Source: Colwellia sp. BRX10-3
GTDB taxonomy: Bacteria; Pseudomonadota; Gammaproteobacteria; Enterobacterales; Alteromonadaceae
NCBI RefSeq assembly: GCF_014077505.1
Contig: NZ_JACGWA010000008.1
Coordinates: 62,001 to 126,000 of the forward strand
DNA length: 64,000 nt
Direction of reading: 5' to 3'
Shown: one piece after another, positions 34,337-43,988 of the stretch
Numbering within the stretch: the first letter of the stretch is position 1
Layout of the letters: every line of letters starts with the position of its first letter
Notes under the pieces: generated by a model
What the model saw: the letters and a program-made list of their open reading frames with translations, nothing else
Database searches by the model: none
Told to the model about the DNA's origin: nothing
Made by a program: the position numbers and the translations under genes

Positions 34337-35668
34337 TTGAAATTTAATGATATAGAGCGTCATAAGCAGTTATTCGTGCTCGCTTTACCGATGATTTTAT
34401 CCAACATCACCGCACCTTTATTAGGTTTAGTTGATACCGCCGTTATCGGGCACCTAGAATACTCTTATTATTTAGGCGGCAGCACGGTGGGTGCCATGAT
34501 CATTACGGTCATTACTTGGTTATGTGGATTTTTACGCATGTCAACCACAGGACTTTCCGCCCAGGCGTTTGGTCAAAGTAATAATAAGCTAAGTCTATTG
34601 ATATTACTGCGAGGGATGATTGTTGCGTTCTGCGTAGGCTTAGTGGTTATTTTATTTCAAAATTTTTACCTAGATCTGGCACTTTCTTTAGCGGGTGGTT
34701 CTGAACAAGTGCAGTTTTATGCCCGAGAATACAGTGAGATTCGAGTTTGGGGCTTACCAGCAGCATTAGCTAATTTAGTGATTATGGGCTGGTTATTGGG
34801 CAATCACAAAGCAAAAGTGGTGATGTGGTTAATTATAGCCACTAACTTGATTAATTTAGGACTAGATTTACTGTTTGTTATTGGCTTTGCTTGGCAAGTT
34901 AAAGGTGTTGCTATGGCGACGCTAATAGCAGAATACAGCGGCTTACTGATCGGATTAGGCTTTGTATATACAAACTTTAAGCAAAAGTTTATCGGGTTAT
35001 TTTCTAGTGCGAAGCAGCTATTTGATGCAGTGGTTGAGCGAGCAGCCTTATTAAGCTATTTCAAACTTAATCGAGATATATTAATTCGTACCTTATGTTT
35101 AGAAATATGCTTTGTTTTTATGACCTTTCAGGGTGCGCGATTAGGCGATGATGTTATTGCCGCCAATGCAATATTAATGAATTTTTTATTGTTAATATCG
35201 TTCGGTTTAGATGGCATTGCCAATGCTGCAGAAGTCATGGTGGGTAAAGCAAAAGGAGAGAATAATCAGAAAAGTATGTTTGTTAGTGTCAATATAGCAC
35301 TATTTTGGACTGGGATATTTGCACTCGCTTATAGCCTACTTTTTTATCTGGCGGGCAACTATTTTATTCTAGCCATCTCGGATATAACTGAAGTAGTTGA
35401 CTATGCACAGCAGTATTTATTTTGGATTATCGCCCTACCATTACTCGCCTGTTGGTGTTACTTATACGATGGCGTTTATATAGGTTTAATGCAGGCACAT
35501 ATTATGAGAAATAGCATGCTAATCGCTACTTTTGGTTGCTTCTTTCCGGTTTGGTGGTTATTGCAAGATTATGGAAATCATGGTTTGTGGGCGGCATTTT
35601 CAATATTTATGTTGGCGCGTGGAGTCACGTTAGCTTGGCATTATCAACGAAATAAGCATACATTTTAA
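34337..35668 (+). CDS. MATE-family efflux transporter (DinF-like)
   Basis: A 443-residue inner-membrane protein with twelve helices of the DinF branch of MATE antiporters. Marks are 'LPMILSNITAPLLGLVDTAVIGHL' at the N-terminus, 'LCGFLRMSTTGLSAQAFGQ', and 'FGLDGIANAAEVMVGKAKGE' in the second half. The frame starts at TTG with AAAGG upstream; no better start exists nearby. In enterobacteria dinF follows lexA and is SOS-induced, but here it is far from lexA and no CTGT-N8-ACAG box is seen upstream. Confidence 0.9.
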   Translation: MKFNDIERHKQLFVLALPMILSNITAPLLGLVDTAVIGHLEYSYYLGGSTVGAMIITVITWLCGFLRMSTTGLSAQAFGQSNNKLSLLILLRGMIVAFCVGLVVILFQNFYLDLALSLAGGSEQVQFYAREYSEIRVWGLPAALANLVIMGWLLGNHKAKVVMWLIIATNLINLGLDLLFVIGFAWQVKGVAMATLIAEYSGLLIGLGFVYTNFKQKFIGLFSSAKQLFDAVVERAALLSYFKLNRDILIRTLCLEICFVFMTFQGARLGDDVIAANAILMNFLLLISFGLDGIANAAEVMVGKAKGENNQKSMFVSVNIALFWTGIFALAYSLLFYLAGNYFILAISDITEVVDYAQQYLFWIIALPLLACWCYLYDGVYIGLMQAHIMRNSMLIATFGCFFPVWWLLQDYGNHGLWAAFSIFMLARGVTLAWHYQRNKHTF

Positions 35669-35717
35669 TGATTTTACGGTTAGTTATCGTAAAAATCGGC
35701 TTTTGAGGTTTATATTA

Positions 35718-35954
35718 TTAAGGTTTGGTGCGATTGAAAATATGATACAAACGATTGGCAAATAATCCGACGTAACCATAAATGGCAAACAAGCCGCCTA
35801 GCGCAAGAAATATAATACCAATAATCTGCCAAATATGGCTTTGATAAAGCCCTAAGAATATAAAGCAGGCACCTATAGCAAAAAGACCAAGTCCACTGAG
35901 AAAACGCTGCATGCTGCGTTGTGGGTCTTGGCCTAGTTTTTCTAATAACGACAC
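35718..35954 (-). CDS. small membrane protein, 78 aa
   Basis: A short protein with two predicted helices (about 20-38 and 42-65) after a charged N-terminus ('SLLEKLGQDPQRSMQRF'), and a basic C-terminal tail. I do not recognise a named family. It lies 27 nt downstream of nfuA on the same strand and is probably cotranscribed. Confidence 0.65.
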   Translation of the reverse strand: MSLLEKLGQDPQRSMQRFLSGLGLFAIGACFIFLGLYQSHIWQIIGIIFLALGGLFAIYGYVGLFANRLYHIFNRTKP

Positions 35955-35981
35955 TTTATAACTAATTTATATTACAAGAGT

Positions 35982-36563
35982 TTAGTAATATGAATGCTCA
36001 CCACGTTCGTGTTCAGTCATATCTTTCACACCTTTAATTTCGTCGCCCATCATGTCGATTAATTGCTTTTCAATACCATCTTTTACTGTGACATCAATTT
36101 GGGCACAACCGTTACAGCCACCACCAAATTGTAATACAGCATAACCGTCTTCAGTGATTTCCATTAGCGTACATTCGCCGCCATGACCAGCAAGTTGTGG
36201 GTTTACTTCAGCTTTTAAGAAGTAATCAACACGCTCAAATAATGGCGCGTCGTCGCCGACTTTACGTAATTTAGCGTTTGGCGCTTTTAGGGTTAACTGC
36301 GAGCCCATTTGGTCAGTGGTAAAATCAATTTCCGCTTCTTCTAAATATGTTTTACTGTCAGCATCGATGTAAGCTGAAAAATTTTCAAACTTTAGTTCAA
36401 TGTCGTCAGCTTCTACAGCGTCAGCCGGACAGTACGATACACCACATTCTGCGCTTGCTGTACCCGGGTTTACAACAAACACGCGGATACTAGTACCTTC
36501 AGGCTGGCCCGAAAGTAGTTTTACAAAATGTTCTTGTGCAGTTTCTGAAATGTTAACCATCAT
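35982..36563 (-). CDS. nfuA: Fe-S biogenesis protein NfuA
   Basis: A 193-residue two-domain carrier. The N-terminal degenerate A-type scaffold lacks the cluster cysteines, and the C-terminal Nfu domain carries the CxxC in '[20 protein letters not shown]'. It hands 4Fe-4S clusters to client enzymes such as aconitase, especially under iron or oxidative stress. Two adjacent ATG codons begin the frame. In related genera it neighbours comF and bioH, as it does here within a few kilobases. Confidence 0.97.
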   Translation of the reverse strand: MMVNISETAQEHFVKLLSGQPEGTSIRVFVVNPGTASAECGVSYCPADAVEADDIELKFENFSAYIDADSKTYLEEAEIDFTTDQMGSQLTLKAPNAKLRKVGDDAPLFERVDYFLKAEVNPQLAGHGGECTLMEITEDGYAVLQFGGGCNGCAQIDVTVKDGIEKQLIDMMGDEIKGVKDMTEHERGEHSYY

Positions 36564-36582
36564 ACTATTTTACTCTCACTAC

Positions 36583-36618
36583 TGGGATTGAACTTTCTAT
36601 TGGGATTGAATTTTTCAA
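36583..36618. repeat. imperfect 18-bp tandem duplication upstream of nfuA
   Basis: TGGGATTGAACTTTCTAT is followed directly by TGGGATTGAATTTTTCAA. It lies in the nfuA leader, 20-55 nt from the start. No known regulator site was recognised. Confidence 0.6.
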
Positions 36619-36812
36619 TACCCTACTAATTTACTCAAGTATAACCATTTTACTCTTCTATGTCATTTATCGCTAGTCTTAGACGTCATAATTTATATAC
36701 ACAATGCGAAATGCTAAAAAGAAAGCAGATAAATTGTCAATTATGACGAGATAACTAGTTCAAATGCCATAATTTTGTTATTTTATCCGGTAATCAAATA
36801 AGGAAAGCTTGT

Positions 36813-39365
36813 ATGTTGTTATCGTTGTGTCGAATTGTAATATTTTGTTTATTAAGCGCCTCGTTTACCGTTTTAGGTGCGAATGTCAGTACCTATTTGC
36901 CTAACGATGGCGTTTATAGTAAACAAGTGCCAACACCAGAGTCTGCTTTGGGCTTCGGCATTGGTGAACGCCATCCTCGTCATGACCAAGTGTTAAATTA
37001 TCTACAGCAAGTGGCGGCATCGTCACCTCGTGTCAACATTGAAGAAATGGGTCGAACTACACAATTTCGTTCGCAAGCTTTGCTTACCATTTCTAGCCCT
37101 GAAAACTTAAATAATATTGATGAAATTTTAGCGAGACGATCTAACATAGCAGCATCGGCTAAAGACCCAATTGTTGTTTGGTTAGGTTATAGTGTTCATG
37201 GTGATGAAATTAGTGGTACTAATGCTGCTATGGTGGTGGCTTACCATTTAGCTGCATCGCAAGACAAAGAGGTTGTCGATATGCTTAACGATACCATTAT
37301 AGTGATAGAGCCAAGTATTAATCCCGATGGTATGGATAGATTTGTTAATTGGGTGACTACCCATCGCGGTATAACCGAAAATCCAGATCCAAATCATATT
37401 GAACACCATCAAAATTGGCGTACCGGCCGTACTAACCATTTTGGTTTTGATTTAAATCGCGATTGGTTACTCTTGTCGCAAAAAGAAAGTCAGAATCGCC
37501 TGCCTTATTTTCATCAATATCAACCAAATGTTTTAGGTGATTTCCATGAAATGGGCGCAAATGGTAGCTATTTTTTTCAGCCAGGTATTCCCACGAGAAC
37601 GCACCCATTAACGCCGGCTAAAAATACGGAGTTAACACAGTTATTAGCAACCTATCATGCAAAAGCACTTGATGCTAAAGACCGTTTATATTACAGCGAA
37701 GAAAGCTTTGACGATTTTTATTACGGTAAAGGTTCAACTTATCCTGATATTAATGGTGGTATTGGCGTGTTGTTTGAACAAGCAAGTAGCCGAGGCTTAC
37801 AGCAAGATACAATCAATGGTTTATTAACCTTTGAGTACGGCGTACAAAACCATGTGTTAACGTCGCTATCAACCATTGAAGGTGCATGGAAGAACCAAGC
37901 AAAATTTAAAAACTATCGGAAAGACTTCTTTAAACTAGCTGAAAAACAAGCCAGTGACGAAAACTTTAATGGTTATATTTTCACTGAAACCAAAGACAAT
38001 TATCGACTACAAGCTTTCTTAACTAAGTTACAGCAGCATCAAATTAAGGTTTACCCACTTAAGCAAGATTATAAAATTGACGATCGAACGTATCTTGCTG
38101 AGCATAGTTATTATATTCCGTTAGCACAGCCTCAATATCGGGTGATTAAAGCACTATTTAATCAACAAAAAGACTTTCAAGATAATACCTTTTATGATGT
38201 TTCAGGCTGGACATTACCCTTGGCGATGAATATAAGGTTTGCCCAAGTCGGAAGAACTTGGGGTCTGAAAACTCAAGAAAAACCTTGGCAGCCAAGCGCA
38301 GCAAAAAATACTGAGATAAGTGATTCAGCTTACGCCTATGTTTTTGAGTGGCATGATTTTTTAGCACCTAAACTGTTGAATGAAATCACTAACGCTGAAA
38401 TCAAGGCAAAAGTAGCAACCAAAGCTTTTTCAGCAAAGGTTAATAGTGTAGTTAAAACCTTTAATCAAGGAACTATTATTGTGCCGGCCGGTATTCAGCA
38501 CATGGAAAACTGGCGTAGTATTTTGTCTGATTTTGCCACAAAGAACCAAATTCCTTTGCTCGCATTAGATACAGGATTAACCGCAAAAGGTATTGATATT
38601 GGCAGTAGCTCATTTCGCCCGGTATCAGCGCCAAAAGTATTATTAGTTGGTGGTAAGGGCGTATCTCAATATGAAGCAGGAGAAATGCTTTACTATCTTG
38701 ATAACCTGCTAGAAATTCCAGTTACCGTGGTTGAAATGCAAAGATTGACCGCGATCAATTTGGCTGATTATAGCCATATTATTATGGTTGATGGCAAATA
38801 TGCCACGTTAACAGCCAAAGTACTTAGTCAATTTAAATCATGGTTAGCCAATGGTGGTGTACTCTTTGGACAAAAACGCGCAGCCCTTTGGTTATCAGAA
38901 CAAAAATTGTTAAAAATTGATTTTGTTAGCAAAGATCATATTGACCAATTGTTTGATACTGAAAAATTAAACTACGGTGATAAAGAGCAGCTTGCGGCCA
39001 GAAAACGTATAGCAGGGGCTATATTTGAAGCAGAATTAGACACTAGTCATCCGCTTGCCTACGGCTACCAACAAAGTGAATTACCTGTGTTTCGAAATAG
39101 TACAGTGATCATGGAGCAAACAGTCATACCATTTATTAGTGTCGCGAAATACAGTAAAGCGCCTTTGCTGAGTGGTTATGCAGATCAAAATTTAGTCAAT
39201 CGTTTAGCAAATAACCCAACACTTGTCGCTCATAATGTTGGCAAAGGTCGAGTTATTGCCAGTACAGACAACTTAGTTTTTCGTGGCTACTTTCTAGGTA
39301 GTATGAAAATAATTGCTAACAGCCTTTTTTTTGCTAAAGCGTTTAGCGCAAACTTAGCAGAATAA
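36813..39365 (+). CDS. large exported M14-family zinc carboxypeptidase
   Basis: An 850-residue exported peptidase with a signal peptide ending near 'VLGAN' and an AGGAAAGC binding site. The M14 domain fills about residues 45-370: 'GYSVHGDEISGTNA' (first zinc His and Glu), 'EPSINPDGMDRFVNW', 'HFGFDLNRDWLLLSQ', 'GDFHEMG' (third zinc His) and 'GIGVLFEQASSRG' (catalytic Glu). The remaining 480 residues include a region resembling a class-I glutamine-amidotransferase-like flavodoxin fold ('VLLVGGKGVSQYEAGEMLYYLD'). This long subfamily is widespread in marine Gammaproteobacteria and Bacteroidetes. It is probably a periplasmic or secreted scavenger of peptides. Confidence 0.9.
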   Translation: MLLSLCRIVIFCLLSASFTVLGANVSTYLPNDGVYSKQVPTPESALGFGIGERHPRHDQVLNYLQQVAASSPRVNIEEMGRTTQFRSQALLTISSPENLNNIDEILARRSNIAASAKDPIVVWLGYSVHGDEISGTNAAMVVAYHLAASQDKEVVDMLNDTIIVIEPSINPDGMDRFVNWVTTHRGITENPDPNHIEHHQNWRTGRTNHFGFDLNRDWLLLSQKESQNRLPYFHQYQPNVLGDFHEMGANGSYFFQPGIPTRTHPLTPAKNTELTQLLATYHAKALDAKDRLYYSEESFDDFYYGKGSTYPDINGGIGVLFEQASSRGLQQDTINGLLTFEYGVQNHVLTSLSTIEGAWKNQAKFKNYRKDFFKLAEKQASDENFNGYIFTETKDNYRLQAFLTKLQQHQIKVYPLKQDYKIDDRTYLAEHSYYIPLAQPQYRVIKALFNQQKDFQDNTFYDVSGWTLPLAMNIRFAQVGRTWGLKTQEKPWQPSAAKNTEISDSAYAYVFEWHDFLAPKLLNEITNAEIKAKVATKAFSAKVNSVVKTFNQGTIIVPAGIQHMENWRSILSDFATKNQIPLLALDTGLTAKGIDIGSSSFRPVSAPKVLLVGGKGVSQYEAGEMLYYLDNLLEIPVTVVEMQRLTAINLADYSHIIMVDGKYATLTAKVLSQFKSWLANGGVLFGQKRAALWLSEQKLLKIDFVSKDHIDQLFDTEKLNYGDKEQLAARKRIAGAIFEAELDTSHPLAYGYQQSELPVFRNSTVIMEQTVIPFISVAKYSKAPLLSGYADQNLVNRLANNPTLVAHNVGKGRVIASTDNLVFRGYFLGSMKIIANSLFFAKAFSANLAE

Positions 39366-39373
39366 AGTGTTCG

Positions 39374-40141
39374 TTAGCTGGGAATAGCTAAACAAATACA
39401 GAGGAGTGTAATATTTTGCACTCCGCTATCTTTCAACAGTTTACAAATCTCATTAGCGGTTGTACCCGTGGTGACCACGTCATCAATCAAAATAACATTT
39501 GCGGGTAATTTTACCTTTGCACAGAGATTTAAACTAAAGGCATTTTTTAAATTTTTTCTGCGTTCAACCCCTGACTTTCCTACTTGGCTTTCAGTCAATT
39601 TTTCACGTGTGATAAGTTCCGCTTGGTAAACATAATCAAAACCTTGTGCAAATTTTCGAGCAATAAGGTGTGCTTGGTTAAATCCTCGTTCTTGCCACTT
39701 ATTCAAATGTAGTGGTACAGCGATTATTAAGGTGTTTTCGGGTGTTAAATTTACTTTATCAACCCTAAGATATTGCTGCCAGTGATTAATGAGAAGGTAA
39801 CTGAGTAACTCAGCCATTTCTGTTTTATGTTGGTATTTAAGTTGGCTAATCCAAGTATCGAAAGGCCAAACATAGGGTGCAATGGCTAATAGGTGATCAA
39901 AATGTTTTATTGGAATAAGTTCTGTAATGGCAGGCCAAGATAATAAATCATAAGGAAGATGTTGGTAATTAAAATACGGTAAATCAGCTTGGCAATATTG
40001 GCAAAGCAGTGGGTGATGCAGGCAAGCGTTACCACATAAGCTGCAACAGCTTACTTTTAGTCTGAGGTTTTTAAGTTGTTGACGAAATGTTTGTTGAAAA
40101 GTTAACATTATTTCGCTGTTGAACTTGTTGCCAAATTCCAT
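39374..40141 (-). CDS. ComF-family phosphoribosyltransferase-like protein
   Basis: A 255-residue ComF/GntX protein. The frame is open to 40150, but the ATG at 40141 has AAAGGA 8 nt upstream. The N-terminus has a four-cysteine zinc knuckle ('CSLCGNAC' with 'CQYC'), and the C-terminus has the PRPP-binding loop 'ILIDDVVTTGTTA'. ComF proteins support DNA uptake in naturally competent bacteria, and GntX uptake of DNA as a nutrient in E. coli. It is divergent from bioH, the standard arrangement in gammaproteobacteria. Confidence 0.92.
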   Translation of the reverse strand: MEFGNKFNSEIMLTFQQTFRQQLKNLRLKVSCCSLCGNACLHHPLLCQYCQADLPYFNYQHLPYDLLSWPAITELIPIKHFDHLLAIAPYVWPFDTWISQLKYQHKTEMAELLSYLLINHWQQYLRVDKVNLTPENTLIIAVPLHLNKWQERGFNQAHLIARKFAQGFDYVYQAELITREKLTESQVGKSGVERRKNLKNAFSLNLCAKVKLPANVILIDDVVTTGTTANEICKLLKDSGVQNITLLCICLAIPS

Positions 40142-40195
40142 TTTTAGCATCCTTTAGTTAAACTATGCGCCTATCCGTTATCGAGTTCACGAAGC

Positions 40196-40990
40196 ATGAC
40201 AAAAAGCATGGCAGAAAGATTGAAAATTGCGAGTCAAGGTCAAGGTATTCCTCTAGTATTTATTCATGGCTGGGGCCTCAACTCTGCTGTTTGGCAGCCG
40301 TGCTTAGCGCAATTGCAAACCAATTTTGAAGTTATCACCGTTGATCTCCCTGGCTTTGCTACAAATAGCAAGGTTCAACTTGGGCAATATTCGTTAGTTG
40401 AGATAGCCGATGCCATTGCACAAACAGTGGGTAAACCTGCGGTTTATATTGGTTGGTCTTTAGGCGGGTTAGTGGCGAGCCAAATCACCATTAAACATCC
40501 AAAGCAAGTGCTAGGATTAGTTACTGTAGCCAGTTCACCACAATTTGTTGAGCGAGATAATTGGCCGGGCATTAAAGCAAGTGTTTTAGCACTGTTTCAC
40601 CAGCAACTAGCACAAGACACGACAAAAACCATTAGTAACTTTTTGAAAATTCAGGCCATGGGGAGTCCGCATATTCGCCAAGACATTAAGAAAATTCGTG
40701 ATCTTGTGATGCAGCATGAACAACCCACTCGACAAGTGTTAGACGACTCATTAAGCTTATTAGAAACATCAAATTTGTCTGAACAACTACAAAATATTAC
40801 TCAACCTTTTTTAAGGCTTTACGGAAAACTAGATGGTTTAGTACCTAAACAAGTTATTGCATTGATTGATGATCTTGCACCCAATAGCCAGCGTTATATA
40901 TTTGAACAAGCTTCGCATGCGCCATTTATATCTCATCAAACCGAATTTTTAACTATATTGATAAGTTGGCTAAAGGAACATCTTAACTAA
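40196..40990 (+). CDS. bioH: pimeloyl-ACP methyl ester carboxylesterase BioH
   Basis: A 264-residue alpha/beta hydrolase that frees pimeloyl-ACP methyl ester for biotin synthesis. The oxyanion region is 'FIHGWGLNSAVWQP' and the nucleophile elbow is 'GWSLGG'. An Asp follows in 'RLYGKLDGLVP', and the catalytic His is in 'ASHAPFISH'. The length and the 'GWGLNSAVW' signature are those of BioH. It is divergent from comF. A second in-frame ATG four codons in is a possible start. Confidence 0.94.
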   Translation: MTKSMAERLKIASQGQGIPLVFIHGWGLNSAVWQPCLAQLQTNFEVITVDLPGFATNSKVQLGQYSLVEIADAIAQTVGKPAVYIGWSLGGLVASQITIKHPKQVLGLVTVASSPQFVERDNWPGIKASVLALFHQQLAQDTTKTISNFLKIQAMGSPHIRQDIKKIRDLVMQHEQPTRQVLDDSLSLLETSNLSEQLQNITQPFLRLYGKLDGLVPKQVIALIDDLAPNSQRYIFEQASHAPFISHQTEFLTILISWLKEHLN

Positions 40991-41068
40991 AAGGGTAAAG
41001 GTTTACTTTTTGGTGTTTTTGGTTAATAATTGAACAGGTGAATGCAGGTAATAATTTAGGAGAGTTTT

Positions 41069-41368
41069 ATGGAAATTCAATCCGCCTTTAATGCTGGTGT
41101 ACAAGGCTTTCAAAAAGCCAGTGAAAATGTCAATAAAGCTGCTGAAAATATAGCGACCAGCGTAGGTTTAACTCCTGAAGCCTATGGTATCGGTCAAGAA
41201 AGTAATCTTCCTATTGCAACTGCTACTAACCAGAGCAGCGAAAATGCGCTAAACCTAACTCAATCTGTAGTGGATTTGCGTGTGGCAGAGGTTCAAGCAA
41301 AAGCGTCTGCGAACGTTATGAAATCGGCCGATGAAAACCTAGGCACACTCTTGGACGTTCGAGTCTAG
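41069..41368 (+). CDS. flagellar rod/hook-like small protein
   Basis: A 99-residue protein with GGAGAG before the start. N- and C-terminal helices rich in Asn, Ala and Gln ('GVQGFQKASENVNKAAENIA' and 'DLRVAEVQAKASANVMKSADENLGTLLDV') resemble the coiled-coil ends of flagellar rod/hook proteins such as FlgC, with the middle part missing. It stands outside a flagellar cluster, 5 nt before the next gene. The function is unknown; it may be a stand-alone surface or stress protein of this fold. Confidence 0.7.
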   Translation: MEIQSAFNAGVQGFQKASENVNKAAENIATSVGLTPEAYGIGQESNLPIATATNQSSENALNLTQSVVDLRVAEVQAKASANVMKSADENLGTLLDVRV

Positions 41369-41373
41369 TCATT

Positions 41374-42363
41374 ATGAATATCACGCCTCAAAGCAATCAA
41401 CTTCCCATTACAACTGCTGTAAACTTGCAGACAGATAGCTTGCGTCGTGATAATCAGCAAAGAGAAATCATTACAAAACCTGAACCATCGAGTCAGTCAG
41501 CCGCCGAAAAAGGTGTTGCCTCAGATAAAGAGCGTGGCCGTACTCCAGCACAAAATAATCAGCAAGTAGATTTTGCTAGCTTACGTAAGCAAGCTGAACT
41601 TGCAAACGATGTTATTGGTAATGGTGGTGGGAATAATGAGCGTTCAGGACAAGACTCAGCAAAAAATTCAGATCAAGAAGCTAACCAACAAAATAGTGAT
41701 GGCTCTGTAGAGTCAAAACAAGGGCAAGAAACTTCAAGTCGTTCGCAAAAATCGAGTACAGAAGCGTTAGCAGAAAAAGAAATTATTCGGAGTTTAGAAA
41801 GTCGCGATAAAGAAGTGCGTAATCATGAAAGAGCACATGCTTCAGTAGGTGGCGCATATACTGGCGCTCCGACTTATGCCTATGAAACCGGCCCTAATGG
41901 TAAAAAATACGCCGTTGAAGGTGAAGTTTCTGTGGATCTAACGCCTATAGCCGGCGATCCAAAAGAAACTATAGCGAAAATGAATAAAGTGCAAGCGGCA
42001 GCTTTAGCGCCAGCTAATCCCTCTTCACAAGATATACGTGTAGCTGCTTCGGCGTCTGCTATTATTTTAGAGGCACAAGCAGAGTTAATTAATGCTAATG
42101 CAGAAAATACAGAAGAAACACCCAAGGCAGTAAATTTATTTCGAGACAAAGATTTGCTGCAAAGTGATGTGAGCTTTGAAAGTAATGAAAGTAGCCAAGC
42201 TTTTGATCGTCAAATTGAACAAACGTTATCAGCACAGGAAGCCGTTGTGCCCAGTAGGCCAATCACTGTTGATCAGAGAGCAGGCCGAATCGAACAATTT
42301 TATTCTAATATCAATCAAGCCTATGAAAAATCGGCAAGCTATCAATTTGAATTAACAGCTTAG
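41374..42363 (+). CDS. SprA-related putative metalloprotease (CJM1_0395 family)
   Basis: A 329-residue protein. The first 140 residues are polar and low-complexity, rich in Gln, Ser and Asn. A conserved core follows at about 140-230: 'RDKEVRNHERAHASVGGAYTGAPTYAYE', 'GPNGKKYAVEGEVSVDLTPI', 'TIAKMNKVQAAALAPANPSSQD', then an Ala-rich helix. The HERAH segment looks like a zinc metalloprotease HExxH-type site, which gives the family its provisional name, but activity has not been shown to my knowledge. It is cotranscribed with the preceding rod/hook-like gene and ends before a strong terminator. Confidence 0.8.
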   Translation: MNITPQSNQLPITTAVNLQTDSLRRDNQQREIITKPEPSSQSAAEKGVASDKERGRTPAQNNQQVDFASLRKQAELANDVIGNGGGNNERSGQDSAKNSDQEANQQNSDGSVESKQGQETSSRSQKSSTEALAEKEIIRSLESRDKEVRNHERAHASVGGAYTGAPTYAYETGPNGKKYAVEGEVSVDLTPIAGDPKETIAKMNKVQAAALAPANPSSQDIRVAASASAIILEAQAELINANAENTEETPKAVNLFRDKDLLQSDVSFESNESSQAFDRQIEQTLSAQEAVVPSRPITVDQRAGRIEQFYSNINQAYEKSASYQFELTA

Positions 42364-42387
42364 TCAGCTTACCAAATATCAATCATT

Positions 42388-42413
42388 AAAAAGCCTGCAA
42401 CTGCAGGCTTTTT
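42388..42413. terminator. bidirectional terminator between SprA-like gene and pyrE
   Basis: AAAAAGCCTGC and GCAGGCTTTTT form a perfect stem with runs of A and T at either side, so it works for both converging genes. Confidence 0.92.
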
Positions 42414-42451
42414 ACGTTTAGCTGTTTGTACCAATTTCGTTAATTTATTGG

Positions 42452-43093
42452 TTAAATACCGTAATCTTCACGATATTTTTTTATGCTAGCTAAACTATCA
42501 GCCATGTCTGGTTTTTCTTCTAAGTAACTGATCAAATTTGCTAAAGTAACAATAGATATCACCTTAGTATTAAAATCACGTTCTACTTCTTGAATGGCAG
42601 AAAGTTCAGCTTGGCCTTTTTCTTGTCGGTCCAAAGCTATGAGTACACCTGATAATTCAGCGCCGTGGGCCTGAATGATTTCCATCGACTCACGAATCGC
42701 AGTACCGGCGGTGATCACGTCATCAACCAACATCACTTTACCTTCAAGTGCCGAACCGACTAAGCTGCCACCTTCACCGTGTTTCTTAGCTTCTTTACGG
42801 TTAAAGCAATAAGGCATATCAATATCGTAACTATCGGCTAATGCTACGGCGGTTGTGGTTGCAATTGGAATACCTTTATATGCAGGACCAAATAACAAAT
42901 TGTAATCGATTTTTGAATCTTGTAATGCCGCAGCATAAAAACGGCCTAAACGTGCTAAATCACGACCAGTATTAAATAAACCTGCATTGAAAAAGTAAGG
43001 GCTAGTGCGGCCTGACTTTAAGGTGAATTCGCCAAAGCGCAATACCTGTTTAGATAAGGCAAACTCGATAAATTCGCGTTGATAATCTTTCAT
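42452..43093 (-). CDS. pyrE: orotate phosphoribosyltransferase
   Basis: A 213-residue enzyme joining orotate and PRPP to give OMP in pyrimidine synthesis. It has the PRPP loop '[13 protein letters not shown]', the flexible catalytic loop '[16 protein letters not shown]', and '[17 protein letters not shown]' at the N-terminus. AGGAGC precedes the ATG. It follows rph by 20 nt, the widespread rph-pyrE operon in which translation of rph can affect pyrE expression. Confidence 0.98.
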   Translation of the reverse strand: MKDYQREFIEFALSKQVLRFGEFTLKSGRTSPYFFNAGLFNTGRDLARLGRFYAAALQDSKIDYNLLFGPAYKGIPIATTTAVALADSYDIDMPYCFNRKEAKKHGEGGSLVGSALEGKVMLVDDVITAGTAIRESMEIIQAHGAELSGVLIALDRQEKGQAELSAIQEVERDFNTKVISIVTLANLISYLEEKPDMADSLASIKKYREDYGI

Positions 43094-43113
43094 AATCAGC
43101 TCCTATCAGTGGT

Positions 43114-43827
43114 TTAATTTAAAGCGGCTTTTTGAATATCAAACAGTTCGTTAATACTGTCTTTCGCAAGTGCTAGCATTTGCTGCATTTCATCGAAGCT
43201 AAATGGTTCTTCTTCTGCCGTGCCTTGTACTTCAATTAGCTTGCCGGTTTCTGTCATTACTACGTTCATATCAGTTTCTGCGGCCGAATCTTCAACATAA
43301 TCTAAATCAGAAACCGCTTCACCTTTGTAGATACCAACAGAAACTGCAGCAATCATGTGCTTAAGCGGGTTGTTGTTGATAATACCTTTAGCGCGCATAT
43401 GGTTTAATGCATCAACTAAGGCCACACAAGCGCCGGTAATTGACGCAGTACGTGTGCCACCGTCAGCTTGAATAACATCACAATCTATCGTAATGGTATT
43501 TTCACCCAATGCTACTAAATCAACTGCTGCACGAAGTGAGCGAGCGATTAAACGAGAAATTTCTAATGTACGACCACTTTGCTTACCATTGGCAGCCTCG
43601 CGACGCATACGGGTATGAGTTGAACGCGGTAACATGCCATACTCAGCTGTTATCCAACCTTTGCCTTGGCCCTTTAGAAAACGTGGCACGCCAGTTTCAA
43701 CCGTTGCGGTACATATAACTTTGGTATCACCAAACTCAATAAGCACTGAGCCTTCTGCGTGAGCTGTAAATTGACGAGTAATGGTTACAGGACGAATTTG
43801 CCCTAAAGTTCTGCCGCTTGGACGCAT
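43114..43827 (-). CDS. rph: ribonuclease PH
   Basis: A 237-residue phosphorolytic 3'-5' exoribonuclease that trims tRNA ends. The frame is open to 43890, but the canonical N-terminus '[18 protein letters not shown]' begins at the ATG at 43825-43827, which has AGGAAA 8 nt upstream, so I use that start. Family marks are '[20 protein letters not shown]', '[19 protein letters not shown]' and '[17 protein letters not shown]'. In many gammaproteobacteria yicC lies next door and divergent; here a three-gene cassette separates them. Confidence 0.97.
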   Translation of the reverse strand: MRPSGRTLGQIRPVTITRQFTAHAEGSVLIEFGDTKVICTATVETGVPRFLKGQGKGWITAEYGMLPRSTHTRMRREAANGKQSGRTLEISRLIARSLRAAVDLVALGENTITIDCDVIQADGGTRTASITGACVALVDALNHMRAKGIINNNPLKHMIAAVSVGIYKGEAVSDLDYVEDSAAETDMNVVMTETGKLIEVQGTAEEEPFSFDEMQQMLALAKDSINELFDIQKAALN

Positions 43828-43988
43828 GTTGAATTTCCTATCGTAGTATAATTGCTGCGCATTATAATCGTTCGACTGCCAATTTGACATAATGACGTTA
43901 CAAGTATTTTGAAATATAGTTAATTAATATAAGGTCATACTACTATACGTTTGTTGTTAATTGCCTTTGAATGTCATCGAAATAGAGA

